Shown: positions 35,575-47,741 of the stretch, piece after piece
Layout of the letters: each line of letters begins with the position of its first letter
How positions within the stretch are numbered: the stretch's first letter is position 1
DNA from: Isoetes taiwanensis
Taxonomy: Eukaryota; Streptophyta; Lycopodiopsida; Isoetales; Isoetaceae
Reading direction: 5' to 3'
Length of the DNA stretch: 64,000 nt
NCBI GenBank assembly: GCA_021234155.1
Contig: JAJEKV010000033.1
Coordinates: forward strand, 5,880,635 to 5,944,634
Position numbers and translations under genes: made by a program
Notes under the pieces: model-generated
The model's input: only the letters and a program-made list of their open reading frames with translations
Databases searched by the model: none
What the model was told of the DNA's origin: nothing

Positions 35575-38500
35575 ATGAACGTGGCCCAGACGCCTTCCTC
35601 GACAAATGGGCACTTGCAGTTGGATGCCCAGATCGAGCAGTTGCTGCAGTGCAAGCCATTACCTGAGCGAGAGGTAGGTGTGCTGCTCATCTAGATCTGA
35701 CATGTATGGCTTATGGTATATGCTTTATGAGTTATAAACACGTTCGAATTTCTTGGCGCTCTTTGTATTTGCATTGCATAAAAGAGATGTTTTAGCTTGA
35801 TGGGATTTGCTAGCTGTTGCTTTTGGCCGGTTCAATGCAGGATGGTCAGGTTCCTGTTTGAGATGTTATTATTAACATGCTTAGCTTTTGAACCTTTATG
35901 CAATAGACATCCTCAGGCAAACTTCCTGCTACATGCTGATACAATCTTTTTGCCGAGTTTTTGGTCCATTGCTAATCATGAGCATGGCGATTATGTTATC
36001 TTCTAGGATCATGCAGATATGCTTTAACAGAAGCGTAAACGTGGAAGAATGATTATTCTCTATCACAAATATTCCATTCACACAACCCAGCATGGTGGTG
36101 CAGCATAGCCATCCCACTGCCATGCTTCTGGCCGTACACGTGGTGGGCTGGTTATTATAAGTGGTAGAATCCTTTCTTGAAGACTAGGGCCACCGCACTA
36201 CAAAAATTCCATCACAAATATGCTATCGGGCTGCTGATTGCCCATCTCATAGGCATTTCATATTGCCACAGCCTTGCTTTCCATGTAAATACAGCTTTAG
36301 CAGGATGTGTCAACTATATTCCATTTAAAGGACAGCCTAAAGGAGGCTTTGAATGAATTCTACAGTTTTTATAGTCCTCAGCTAGAGTATTCAGGGGCAT
36401 TACAAACAGAACTTGTTAATGGTATTATGAATGAGTCTACCATGTGCTAATGATTGAATTGCATTATGGCGTTTTGTATCTGCAAGTTCTCGACTGATGG
36501 GAGTCCATTTTTCTTTCAGAAAAGACATAATTATGAGAAACATCTTATCTGCAGGGGTTTTAAGGACCTTCAGTTTTTATTGAACATCAGTAAACCCTCA
36601 GTTACTTTGAACATCAATAAACATTTCTTTTAAGTACTTCTATTTTTAGCTGCGTGTACTTGACATATTGCTTTCCTTCGTACATGTTATACAGGAGCGG
36701 CGTAGTGTTCATTTATTTACAGGCTTGTTATGCTGTTTTTCATTGTGTCTGACTGAGCATATATATTTATCTTTGACAGGTCCAGGCATTGTGCGAAAAG
36801 GCAAAGGAAATTCTTATGGACGAAAATAATGTGCAGGTGGGCATTTAATGTATATTGCCTCCATTTATTCCCTGGTTTCGGAGGTTTATTCATGGTTTAG
36901 TTTTCTTCTCTGTGGAACTTATGATGACATCATATTATTGTTTACTTGACACAGCCTGTAAAATGTCCAGTCACAATCTGTGGGGATATTCATGGTCAGT
37001 TTCACGATCTTGCTGAATTGTTCCGTATTGGAGGAAAGGTATAGTATTATTGATGAAGTTATGGGCCTTACTCTTGGAAATGTAATTTATATTTTGTCAT
37101 GTGGTGTGTTGCAGTGCCCAGACACAAACTATCTGTTCATGGGGGACTATGTTGATCGTGGATATTATTCTGTAGAAACGGCCACAGTAAGTATTTTGCT
37201 CATTTTGATTCACAACTGCAACTAGAATTGCTGAGTTTTAAACTGAATCTTTTTGCAGCTATTGGTGGCACTGAAGGTGCGGTATCCTGATCGAATTACC
37301 ATTTTACGGGGAAACCATGAAAGTCGTCAGGTAAAAAGTATTTAAGATAGCTCGAAGCCATAGTGAGAAAATTAATTATTGTGTTCTGAACAGATTACTC
37401 AGGTTTACGGTTTCTATGATGAGTGCTTGCGGAAGTAAGTATGGTCTATGTCAATTTCTCCGTTTGCTGGCAAGCATTATGTTCTTCAGCAAAGATTATG
37501 TACATATATAAATCATTGACAGTGTAGTTGATCAGATATGGAACGGGAAATGTATGGAAGATTTTTACTGATCTCTTTGATTATTTCCCCCTAACAGCAT
37601 TGGTAAGCAAAATTGCTTGCATCTTGCAATATTATAGTTTTTGTTTTATTAATGCTGTCCCAAGTAGTTTTTTTCATGCTGCTGTGATAGTAATTATAAC
37701 CGTGTGAGCTACAGGTGGAGTCTGAAATATTTTGTCTCCATGGTGGTCTTTCGCCTTCCATAGACACTCTTGATAATATTAGGCAGCTCGATCGTGTTCA
37801 AGAAGTACCCCATGAAGGTCCAATGTGTGACCTGTTGTGGTCAGATCCTGATGACCGTTGTGGTTGGGGAGTTTCTCCGCGAGGTGCTGGATACACATTT
37901 GGACAGGTGCTTTATTGGCATTATGTGAATATTCTCATGTGCTGATGACTATGTTATATTCTCGTTATAGATTGGTTAATCTATGCCGTTGTTGTTTACC
38001 TTAAAACGAGGCAGCAACCGTTGCGCATGTGCATCTGCCATAAATAATTAACTTTGACTTTATGCACGTAATTATGTAGCTTCCCTGTGTAGCTGTATTT
38101 TTATATTGGCTGTTCAAAAATTGCTCAAGGGGTGTGACGATTTTTGCAGGATATTTCTGAACAGTTTAATCACACCAATAACCTAAAGCTGGTTGCAAGG
38201 GCTCATCAGTTGGTCATGGAAGGGTACAATTGGGGTCATGTAAGTACAGCTGGTTTTCCTAGTTGAAGTTTCTCATTTTATCAAAAGGAGGTACTTAGCA
38301 TCTAAATTCCAAAATATGAAGTTGAGATCACATGCTTATTATGCTTGCGAAGAGGAGATTGTATAATTTGGTCTAGTTGCTCTATTGTATTCCCAGAGAA
38401 TATCAAATCATATTTCAATTTGGAAATTTAAAATCTAGGCTATTACTAAACAGGAAATTTTCTAATCTGGACATCTGACTATGCTGTTTGCAGGATCACA

Positions 38501-38822
38501 AGGTAGTTACAATATTTAGTGCACCGAATTACTGTTATCGATGTGGTAAGTCAGTTTCTGTGGCATATTTTCAACTGGACTGACAATGTAGATGGTTCTT
38601 ATTCGAGTTCCTTCCCATTTAACAGGTAACATGGCCTCCATTTTGGAGGTTGATGATAACATGGGCTACACATTTATTCAGGTACCTCTACGATAGCCAA
38701 TGCCTTTTTGTTTTTAATTAAACAATTTTCATTGAGTAAATTTTCTTTTCCTGCAGTTTGAACCAGCACCTAGAAGGGGAGAGCCAGATGTGACACGTAG
38801 AACCCCAGATTACTTCTTGTAG
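35575..38822 (+). CDS. PP2Ac: Serine/threonine protein phosphatase 2A catalytic subunit
   Basis: Twelve exons: 35575-35673, 36780-36836, 36955-37038, 37115-37186, 37259-37330, 37394-37434, 37536-37602, 37715-37906, 38150-38239, 38494-38545, 38626-38681, 38757-38822; all introns GT-AG; 315 residues. Family knowledge: the catalytic C subunit dephosphorylates Ser/Thr in cytosol and nucleus, held by A scaffold and B regulatory subunits. All metal-binding motifs are present: GDIHG at 62-66, GDYVDRG at 90-96 and GNHE at 122-125, with RGAG further on. The C-terminus is TPDYFL, whose last Leu is carboxyl-methylated in PP2A. The [17 protein letters not shown] and [15 protein letters not shown] stretches fit plant subfamily II (PP2A-3/4 type). 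The start was chosen at the first ATG in frame with the conserved [14 protein letters not shown]. The 1.1-kb first intron is the longest. The gene looks intact. Confidence 0.97.
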
Positions 38823-39480
38823 CTAATCAAGTTGGCTTTTAGGCTTGTTGATCAATGTGCACTTACCCACAGAAATGAGGAGGATCCCAATGCACAAGGG
38901 AGGGAAGATTCACATCCATCCGTCAAGTTTGCAGAGCCCTATACATATTTGCTCAACCGATTCAGGCTCTTCAACGATGTGGCAGGATAGCCATTGGAAG
39001 AAATTATTGTGGGTTTCTTCATGCCGGTGGGGAACATATGTATTACTAAAGAGATGTCAAAGTGCATAGTATATTATCTTTGCTAAGTTTTCTATCATTC
39101 TTTTAGTATATTTGCTGAGGTTGACCACTCGGCTGTAATGCCTGCCTGTCCGGATTCACAATAACCGCCTGATTTTGGTTCTGCCAAATTGGCTTGCTGA
39201 GATTGACATCAGATCTTCTCCCTAATTTATGAATTGTATTGATTTTGGTTCCTTTTGGTATGGTCAAAAGATCCACATGCCACTTTTGTATCAGTTAAAG
39301 AGGAATATACCTTGTGCATCTAGTTTGTACTCAAACCTTCATAGCCATGTAATGATGACACTATTTTTTATTATTAAGAGATAAAATGCTCTCGATGTTA
39401 AAGGGTGTTCGCTCCGCTTGAGTACTTTTGTCTACTTCAGTGGGAACTTGAGAAGTGGACCGACCCATGGGAGAATGGCT
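38823..39480 (+). other. PP2A downstream region / probable 3' UTR
   Basis: AT-rich sequence after the PP2A stop with no other gene. A clean AATAAA was not placed with confidence, so the transcript end is unknown. This matters because the inverted PP2A fragment starts at 39929. Confidence 0.5.
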
Positions 39481-39485
39481 CTTTT

Positions 39486-39643
39486 GTTAGGGATAATGGC
39501 CGTCCATAGGCCATACGCGGGATAAGGGCTTGGCGAGCTTGTATGGCTTTTTTGTTAGGGATAATGGTGTTCTTAGGTCGTTACGCAATGCCTGGCGAGC
39601 TTATTTGGGCGAGCCAGGTTTGCATCACGCGTAATGGCCTAAG
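39486..39643. repeat. Hairpin repeats with GGATAATGG unit
   Basis: GTTAGGGATAATGG occurs at 39486 and again at 39554. The second unit contains an inverted repeat: CTTAGGTCGTTACGC (39572-39586) pairs with GCGTAATGGCCTAAG (39629-39643), with CCTGGC/GCCAGG extending the stem inward. Related in sequence to the fold-back at 34977-35075. Confidence 0.65.
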
Positions 39644-39691
39644 CAGGCAATTCCCTTGTCTATGTGGCAATGACTTGGCAGAAAGGGAGAT

Positions 39692-39731
39692 AACTCTCCC
39701 TCTCCCTCTCCCTCTCCCTCTCCCTCTCCCT

Positions 39732-39763
<32 letters not shown>

Positions 39764-39765
39764 CT
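39692..39765. repeat. Microsatellite (CTCCCT)n then (CT)n
   Basis: A compound simple repeat: hexamers of CTCCCT pass without break into a CT run, ending at TGTGTGG. Frames through it are low-complexity and not called as proteins. Confidence 0.95.
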
Positions 39766-39928
39766 GTGTGGCTTCTTGGGATCAAGAAGATAGTCCTCAA
39801 ACAAGAAGACAAGATCAAGAATTAGAGCCATTGATCGCCGCAATGAGGAAAGCTTAAGATTTGAAATGGAGACCATACAATGCTTAAGATTCAAAGCGTT
39901 GGAATTGAAAGGGAGACCATACAATGCC

Positions 39929-40080
39929 GATTAGGATACCGCACCTTCAGTGCCACCAATAGCTGCGAAAAGACTCTCAACAATTCTAGTTGCAGTTGTA
40001 ATTCAGAATGAACAAAATACTTACTGTGGCAGTTTCTACAGAATAGTATCCACGATCAACATAGACCCCATGAACAGATA
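39929..40080 (-). pseudogene. Inverted fragment of PP2A exon 4 - intron 4 - exon 5
   Basis: On the minus strand, 152 bp reproduces PP2A from the end of exon 4 (YLFMG codons onward) through the donor CAGTAAGT, intron 4 (about 10 bp shorter) and its acceptor to exon 5 ([10 protein letters not shown]). Identity is about 93% by eye. One base is missing in the GDYVDRG codons, so it cannot encode phosphatase. Keeping the intron shows it was copied from genomic DNA, not from mRNA. It lies about 1.1 kb past the PP2A stop in opposite orientation and could supply antisense or hairpin RNA. Confidence 0.9.
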
Positions 40081-41658
40081 TCATTCTGCGCTTTTTATGG
40101 GCAAATGCGCTAGCAGGTACTGTTGTGGACCCCTGGCAAGCATGGGATTAATCTGGGTTTTGTTGTGTGATGTGTTCACCAGTTCCAAAGCCCTAGCACA
40201 CATCTAGATATTGTTTTAGGTAATTGTGATCCTCATTGTTGGTTACTTGTATGCACCTCTATTCTTGCACATACAATCTGGAGAACCAAATGGCTCATTT
40301 CTCCTTCCAGCATGCTTTAAGCATTGTGGACCCATGGCCATTGTATAGGCAAGGTTTGGAAGGTAATTGTGTCCCATGTTAACCATCTTCTAAAAGGATA
40401 TGGTGTGACATTCAATTACAGCTCGCTGAAAGGTAAGAACCCTATAGAATAATTTGATATAGAACCATGGACTTGGCTCGAAGTGCCTGCAGAAAGCCTT
40501 TTTGAACCCCCTCCAAGTCATCCAAGGTGGCAAGTGAACCGACCCCCATGCTTAATCCAAGGATTGCATCAGGAGGCAGCACTTGCTTGAGGAGTTGTAT
40601 TGCAAGCATTTACGGTAGCAGATGGCCTAGTTGCTCCTTAGCTGTAGAGGGACAAGGTCATAGTCCACATACAATGAGATGCCTTTCAATTTTACCTCTT
40701 GACGGAGTATGACACCTTTTTAACATTGTAAATTTACAATACGTGACTGGTTAGGGTGCTATATACAAAGACGGGATGTCGTGGAAATGTGAATAGGAGC
40801 ATGAAATCCCATTTTCGACAGGACCATTGTTGGGATCTTCTTGTTAAGGTTCTCCCTTGCCTCCATGGAGAGACCTCATACTACATTGTGGCCCCTGCAC
40901 TTCTATTCTTGTTGCTCCTTGAGCAATTTTGCAATACCATTCGTGCAACGGGTGGATGTAACAGCACTTGTCGCTGAATGTCCCGAGGTTTCGGTCATTG
41001 CTTGACCAGAGTTGGTCTATTGTCTACACTGGCGAAGGTAGGAGTTTCTTTGGCCTGCCTTTGTTGTGCAGTGGGTGTTCTTCTTGTTGGACATGTTTCA
41101 AGCAATTTCACATGGGCAGTAGCTACGGGGCCCACATCAGCCTTCAATGTCTGGAGCTGGGAGCTTAATTCTTGTTATGTCATCTTATGCCTCTTCAATT
41201 CCTACATGATCTACATGAAGCCCCTTATCTTGCGGAGCAATTGTCTTGCACAACTCATGTATATCACGGTTCCAATTGGAGGAGGTTCCTTCTAGCCTCT
41301 AAAGCCTAGAAGTTGCCCCTGTGTCTTTAGCAGATTTTGCCGTTTCCAGAGTGGCAGCCCTATAAGGCCAGAAGATGTTGCTGCTGCATCTGACTTTTGT
41401 GATGGTTGTTTGAATAACTCGTTGAATCATGGCTGTCATCACCACAACTGCTTGAAGCTATGTCATAGTTTCCTTAATCTCATGCTCAAAGTGCCCTTGG
41501 TCCTGAGACATGGTGTCTATTCTGGTTGATATCATGTTGAGATTAGATAGTAGGTCGGTGAAGTCTAACCTATCATGCTGTCTTTCAAATGTTTCAGCCG
41601 AAGGCGATTAATTTGTTGTATTAGTGTCTCCATGCTGGAAATGTAATGCTTCATTGGG

Positions 41659-41723
41659 TCTCATAGGCGAATTGGTCTTCATGGACGATAAAAACTGTTC
41701 TGTTCTACTCTACCCTACCCTAC
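41659..41723 (+). mobile_element. Truncated LINE 2-type 3' end leading into the microsatellite
   Basis: TCTCATAGGC...TTGG...TGGACG.TAAAA at 41659-41694 matches the last bases of LINE 2 (47895-47930) at about 26 of 32 positions. In both places a simple repeat follows within about 20 bases. This looks like a very short 5'-truncated LINE 2 insertion. Confidence 0.5.
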
Positions 41724-41858
41724 CCCATCCCATCCCATCCCATCCCATCCCATCCCATCCCATCCCATCCCATCCCATCCCATCCCATCCCATCCCATCC
41801 CATCCCATCCCATCCCATCCCATCCCATCCCATCCCATCCCATCCCATCCCATCCCAT
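41724..41858. repeat. Perfect (CCCAT)27 pentanucleotide array
   Basis: 135 bp of uninterrupted CCCAT units. The left border is degenerate (CTACC units) and the right border grades into CATTC and CTATT units. The open frame through it, which reads as repeated HPIPS, is produced by the repeat. Confidence 0.97.
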
Positions 41859-42060
41859 TCCATTCTATTCTATTCTATGGCTAGTTACTTCTTTAGCAAC
41901 CATCGAAGTCTCTAGCTGCTCATCAAGACGTGTGACCTCAGTTGTTAAGCCTTCAAGAATTGCTTAGGCTTGCCTCCAGGACTGTTCGAATGCGTGATCG
42001 GACTTGTCGGAGAATGACCACGAGGTTTGTGTGCCAGCCATAGGCCTGTTTAACCAAGCG

Positions 42061-44440
42061 TGTTGCATACACTTTGGCTATTGCCTCCTTTCGCAGGTTA
42101 GACTTGTTGGCCTTCACCTGTATGGGTCCTATAGATGGGGATGAAATTTATTAAATCCCTTAGTATGAGTTTGGCTGCCATGTCTGCATATAGTAGTGCA
42201 GGTTGGGTTGGTGAGAAGTCTTTTCCATCTATAGCATGGCTGTGGGTGTAGATGTGAAAGCTGGGATAGACATGTCAAGGTTGTGTTTGTATAGATGCAA
42301 GATAGAGGAGTGGGAGTGGGAGAAAGGGGCAAACAAGAAGGGATTAGAAAGGGACAAGTGGCTCGTAAGACAAAATTTATGTTTAAAATTGAATTCTAAG
42401 AGCTAAAACATAGATAGAGGTTAGAAAGGGGCAAGTGGCTTGAGAAATAAAAACTAAAATAAAACTGCAAGGTACACAATTCAGAATAATATCATTCTAC
42501 TAGCAAATGCTAATTTACTTCAAAATCACATAAAAATCAGGGTAAAAATTATAGGCACCTATTATATTTTATGTTATTAACCATGGGCGATTTTTTAATG
42601 TCTCTTTACTTTTATTTATTAATATGTAGGCAATTTTTTTGAACAACAAAAATATTTTATTTTGATTGAATTTCTAATTTCATTCGCAAGTTATTTTTCT
42701 CCTTCTTCCACGACTCTAGTATACAAACGTTAGGTATTGAAATAAAAATGTTAAAAGCCATTACTGACACTTGGAGAATGAAATACAATTTATTACTATA
42801 GTCGTTGCTAAAAATCGGCATCACATGGAACATCACCCCATGTCTTCCACACCAACTGATTTTTATGGAGGTGTAGTACTAGCTATTATTATGGCTTTTG
42901 GATAAGCATTTTGACATTTCTCTTTGTGCATAGACAATCGGTACTACAAAATCTGTGCTTCCAAATCCTTGTGAGATTAAAGAGATCGATGCTAACATTG
43001 GTGCTAGGAGATCTTTACTTCCTTTTTTTCCGAGTTATTCAAAAAGTCGTTATTAAGAAATATATGCCATAAAATCTTGCTAGATAAGGCCTAGTTCAAA
43101 AATATCTATGCCGATTATGAACAAGGTTATAACGAAGGAGGTTATCGCCTGATTAACATTAGTTATTTTGTGCGATTCATTTTTAATTTATTATGTTTAA
43201 AGATCATATTGGACTAATCCCTTTTTAGAATACCATAAACGAATTGTGACATAGGCAATTCCATCTTCTGTCCAGATAAAAAAGAATTACATATGGGAGA
43301 TTCCACCTTTGAAAAATGCATAATTTGTCAAATCCAAATTAAAAAATTAGAACTAAAATAGCCCATTTGCAATTAATCTTCCTTGATAAAAATATATTAG
43401 AGAACTCAGGAACCTGTTTGGGTTCATCAACCCGTATGGGCCCCTCAATCCCTTCTCCATATTAGGGTCTTTTTCCTCATGATACTTATGAGATTTTAAA
43501 TATGAACACCTGAATTGTAAGATTAACCCGAAGTTGTACCACCATATTCAATGGCAAAATAAAATTCTTCACAAGTTTGGCGCAAATTGCACCTTGAAAT
43601 ACACTCAATTCAATGGTTTCGATGATATGGTATAATCTCATGACACTCAACGTGAAATACAAATTTCAAGATAACATTAATTTTCTATGAAAGTAGGCTA
43701 CAAATGCTACTCATTTTTCAAATTTCATGTGATTTCATAAAAATTTGATATATCAATGAGCAAATCATAATTTCAAACCTTGAGAGACCCAGTCGGGTCC
43801 CTAAGGAATTTCTGAAAAACAGACATCCAGGAACCATTTCATATCCATGATATTTGGAATAGAATAAGAATGTGAAGGTACTATTATTTTTCAATGGAAG
43901 TAGATACTAAGTACTACACATCTTGCTAAATGGATTTCATTTTTTCAAAAAGTAAAGTAGTACTATGAATTTTCAAAATTTTGACCCTCGGGGAACCTAA
44001 CTGGGTCCATAAAGAACTTCTAAACTTCAAACTTTAAGGAATTATTTCTCGAAAATTCTACCATAGATTTTTCTAATTCTTCTTGTGATAGATTTCTCAT
44101 ATCATGAATTACAAGATGGAAGAATTAGAATTCCTAAGAAAAATCATATTTGCAAAATAATGTGAGAAATGTTAAAGACCTTGAGAATAAACTTGACCCC
44201 TTTGCATTTGGCTACACAGTATGGCTGGTAATAGAAGCTTTCTATATTTTTCATAAATTTTTTCTTATATATACACTCATGGAGGACAACATATTGTGAG
44301 TATGTAAACAAATTCTTTATCTTCGAGCGATAATAGAATTTCAAAAAAAGTGTACGAATGAACCCATTTGGGTTCATCAAGGGACAACTCTAGTGTTAAT
44401 AAGATGAGATGAGCTAGCGGATGCTCGGAGGCTTTAGGGA
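42061..44440. other. Non-coding AT-rich DNA
   Basis: No gene recognised. Between 43.4 and 44.4 kb a phrase of the form ACC-x-x-x-TGGGT(T/C)CATCAA recurs about four times (near 43410, 43790, 43990, 44360), suggesting a decayed tandem or dispersed repeat. Confidence 0.5.
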
Positions 44441-44469
44441 CTGGGATAGGGCAGTCACCACAGACAGCA

Positions 44470-45311
44470 TAGGAAGAGTGCCTTCAAATTGTGTCATGGA
44501 ACTGTAGGGGATTCCCCCGGAAGCGCGGCAAGGGCATTGCTGAAATTGCTACAGGCATGGACATCATCTTCTTGCAAGAGACATGGGAATATCGTGGTCA
44601 TCTGTTACCGGACATCCCAGGATACCGTCATTTCTCATTAGCTAATGAGCGCCATGGCAAGCGAGGCTATGGAGGAGTCGCGTACTACTTCAAAGAGTCT
44701 CACTCCACAAGGCTGATAGACTCAACCGCTACCTGTGGATATGAGTGCTGCAGCCTCACCATCGCCCACTGTTTATTGCAGGATGTTATATACCCCATGA
44801 AACTTCTAAGTTCTACAGGGTTCAGCAGGCAGACATAGATGTGCATATGCCCTATAGGGAGCTGTATGATGACATAGAGCAGTATCGCCAGGAGGGTCAT
44901 GTGTTTTTATTAGGAGATTTCAATGCACGTACGACACTGTGGCAGTCGGTCACCTTCCAGGGAAATGCTGACTCCAACCCACTTTGGCTAGAAACAGGTG
45001 CATCCCGGCATGCAAGACAGTCCCAGGATACAGTCTCTGGAGCCTTTGGAAAAGAGTTGGTCCAGCTATGCCAGATCTTTGACATGGTGATCTGCAATGG
45101 TATGCTCAGATGGCCGCGGTCAGGGGGCTTCACTTGCAGAAGCGACGGATGCGATGGTGGAGCCAACGTGGTGGACTATCTCCTAGCTCCAGTACCAGAA
45201 CTTGATATCATTAGAGATTTCACGACAGGCACAAGAACAAGAGATGAAGAGACTTTGTCAGACCATTATCCACTTTATGTCACTTTGGATTGGAGGTACT
45301 CAGTGGCGTGA
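44470..45311 (+). pseudogene. LINE 2 APE endonuclease region
   Basis: SWNCRGFPRKRG, IIFLQETW and GYGGVAYY open the endonuclease. After a frameshift near 44760 it continues with GDFNARTTLW and ends LSDHYPLYVTL. These are the catalytic blocks of the APE-type endonuclease that nicks target DNA. Two frames are needed (44491-44838, 44745-45311), so the domain is not expressible intact. Confidence 0.85.
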
Positions 45312-45335
45312 CCACAAGACAAGCGCCCTCGGGAT

Positions 45336-46433
45336 TTGGGATACACCCCAAACTATCAGAAGCAAGCAGAATATGAGGTTGCTCTTGAACGTGAGCTACA
45401 GGGGATTGATTCCCTCTATACATTGCATGATAAGTGTGAATGGTTGGTGAAGACCTTACTCGCAGCAGCCAGTGAATGCTTTGCAGCAAGAAAGCCCCCG
45501 CGAAGAGACACTGCGCAATTCCCTCAGAACCCCTAGTTTGACTCCGAATGTAAGGCTCTAAAGAGTCATCTACGCACCATTTTAGACCCGCAGCTCCGGC
45601 AACAGGCCATTAGGGACTATAAGGCATTCTTGAAATCCAAAAAGCATTGCTATATTGCAGAAAATCAGCAGCGTATGTTTGATCTGCTGATGACTGAGCC
45701 AAAAGCCTTTTGGCGTAGAGTGCTGTATAAGAGGCATCAACCACCTGGCAATGTTACCTCAGACCAGTGAAGACAACGGTTGGAGGAGTTGTATGATCCC
45801 CCAGGAGCGATCGCTGAGGTACCAGATCAGCTAGGAGAAACGCTACAGCTTTCAGAGGAGGACATCCACCAGGGTCTTAGACATCTTGCTAATGGTAAAG
45901 CAAAGGACTTGCAGGGACTTTAGGCCGAGCTATTGAAATGGGGTGGGCCAGCTTTGCTAGGGCCTTTGACAGTGATAATCCATCAGGCCATCAGAGAGGG
46001 CCTCCCACAGGAATGGATGGTTAGCAAGGTCACCCCTATTCATAAGACGGGAAGTAGGGATGACTCCACCAACTACCGTATGATCATGGTGAGCCCGTTA
46101 CTCGCAAAACTTCTAGCAGGTGTGCTGGAGAAGAAGTTAACGCAATGGGCTGAGGAAGCTAGAGTACGCGCAGTTGGTCAGGCAGGTTTTCGCCCTGCCC
46201 ACTCCACGAGTGATCATATTTTTACTCTCAGAATTCTTATGGAAGCTAGCCCAATGCACGACGCGACTTGTATTGCTGTTTCGTGGATTTTAAGACGGCA
46301 TATGATACGGTCCCTCGGGACCTGTTGTGGCAACGCTTGCAGGAGCTACATGTCCCACAGGATTTGCAGAATGCCATCTACCGGCTCTATGATGGAATAT
46401 ATGCCACTTTGCCTGTGTCAGGTCACCGGGTGA
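45336..46433 (+). pseudogene. LINE 2 linker and N-terminal RT region
   Basis: One frame with in-frame stops at 45534-45536, about 45768 and about 45920. RT blocks are readable: AFWRRVLYKR, LANGKAKDLQGL, SKVTPIHKTG, NYRMIMV, and GQAGFRPAHSTSDHIFTLR. A frameshift near 46265 moves the palm domain into the next frame. Confidence 0.82.
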
Positions 46434-47473
46434 ATAGCACCATAGGTGTTAAACAGGGATGTCCGTTATCTCCAACGCTTTTTGGACTCTATATTGACAA
46501 GTTGGAGATCTGGATACAAGAACATGGAGGTGGTGGCCCGCAATTGCCAGAGGCATATACAATAAAACAGTTGCTCTATGCAGACGATCTGGGCTTATTG
46601 TCCCATACAGCTAGGAGTATGCAGGAACATTTGGATGCTCTCAGTCGATTCTGTGACATAGCAGGAATGACCGTCAACCAGCAGAAAACCAAGCTGTTGC
46701 CAATCCTGTCTGCGCAGCATAATATCCCAGACTTCTATTACAGAGGACAAAGGATGGAAGTTGTAAGGACCTTTAAGTATCTGGGAATCGATTTTTCTGC
46801 TAACATGCTATGGGATGACTGTGTAGAAAGAAGGTTCAGCGCGGGATGGAAAGCCCTGTATGCAATGCAGAATAGCTGTTACAGAAAGATCTCTGCGATT
46901 GGGCACGCAAAGCACACCTGTTCCGAGCACTCGTTGAACCGGTATTGCTATATGGGGGTAGAGGTCTGGGGGCCAGCGATTAGCAAGAGCACTTGGGATA
47001 AGCTAGAGAGGGTGCAGAAGGCCTTCCTGACATACAGCCTAGGCGTCAAGGACACAGTGCCTTATCCGATTCTGCTCTATGAGACTGGCTTTTGGCCCCT
47101 GCAGCATTCTGCTATGCGCAGGCACCTTGCGTATTTCCATAAGGTTGACAGAATGGATGCACAACGTCTCCCTCCCCGGGCTCTGTTATTGGCACAAGGG
47201 CCGCAACGACTGAAGAGAGTGTGGCAGGAGCATTGTAAGGGGTGGTTCGCAAGATGGTCCATAGACTATCAACAGATTATGGATATGCCGGATATCGCGG
47301 AACAGGAGCTCCATTTGAATGAGCGCTTTGCTGCCTCTCTGTGGGATGTGCCCACTCTTGCAAAGCCCAAAACAGAGCACTACCACACACAGGTTAATCC
47401 ATCGTTTGAACATGGCCCCCATCAATATTTGAATGCACACACCTCTAACCATAGCTGCAATGAGAAGAATTGA
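46268..47473 (+). pseudogene. LINE 2 RT palm, thumb and C-terminal region
   Basis: A 401-residue open frame. CFVDFKTAYDTVPRDLLW is RT block A, GVKQGCPLSPTLFG is block B, and LLYADDLGLLS carries the catalytic YADD. The thumb-like region TVNQQKTKLLP and a long C-terminal domain (VEVWGPAISKSTWDKLERVQKAFL, broken by the reading limit at RHLAYFHKVDRM) follow. The frame ends at 47473, before the zinc finger. Confidence 0.85.
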
Positions 47474-47484
47474 GACAGGCCGCT

Positions 47485-47741
47485 GAGATACGGATGGAGG
47501 GCAGGGAATCCCCCATCATGAGAGACTATGCCAGTGCTGTCACATGCAGATAGTAGAAGATGAACACCATGCTCTACAGGAGTGTCCGGCATATGCACAC
47601 ATCCGAGCCGCTCATGCCGATCTCAGATGCTCTGAGATAGCAATTCATCAACTACTGGCTTCGCCAATGGTTGCACGTCTCGCGTCCTACATTTTGCAAG
47701 TCTCCACCGTCAGAGAGTCCCTTACAACGCAGGGAATTTGA
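47485..47741 (+). pseudogene. LINE 2 C-terminal zinc-finger remnant
   Basis: Contains CQCCHMQIVEDEHHALQECPAY, which has the spacing of the CCHC-like finger at the end of many LINE ORF2 proteins, in a frame different from the RT frame. Confidence 0.65.

Larger units (their letters stand above)
40250..42060 (-). pseudogene. Gag-like retrotransposon remnant
   Basis: Minus-strand frames with many stops show traces of a gag protein: from the right, SDKSDHAFEQSW and EVTRLDEQLETSMVAKEVTSH (41.9-42.05 kb, broken by the microsatellite), then RIDTMSQDQGHFEHEIKET (about 41.5 kb), then MTWRGFKKAFCRHFEPSPW (about 40.5 kb). The last has the W-x2-F-x3-F-x2-x-FEP pattern of Ty3/gypsy gag. No pol domain or LTR was identified, and the limits are approximate. 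Confidence 0.4.

Noticed and set aside
37130-37293. Alternative view of the inverted PP2A fragment as a retro-copied (processed) pseudogene
   Set aside because: The downstream copy keeps intron 4 with its splice sites, so it did not come from spliced mRNA.
39625-39924. Minus-strand ORF with GEGEGE and RERE stretches
   Set aside because: Caused by the CTCCCT/CT microsatellite.
41624-41884. ORF with repeated HPIPS pentapeptide
   Set aside because: A direct product of the (CCCAT)27 array; all three frames give the same peptide, so reading frame carries no information.
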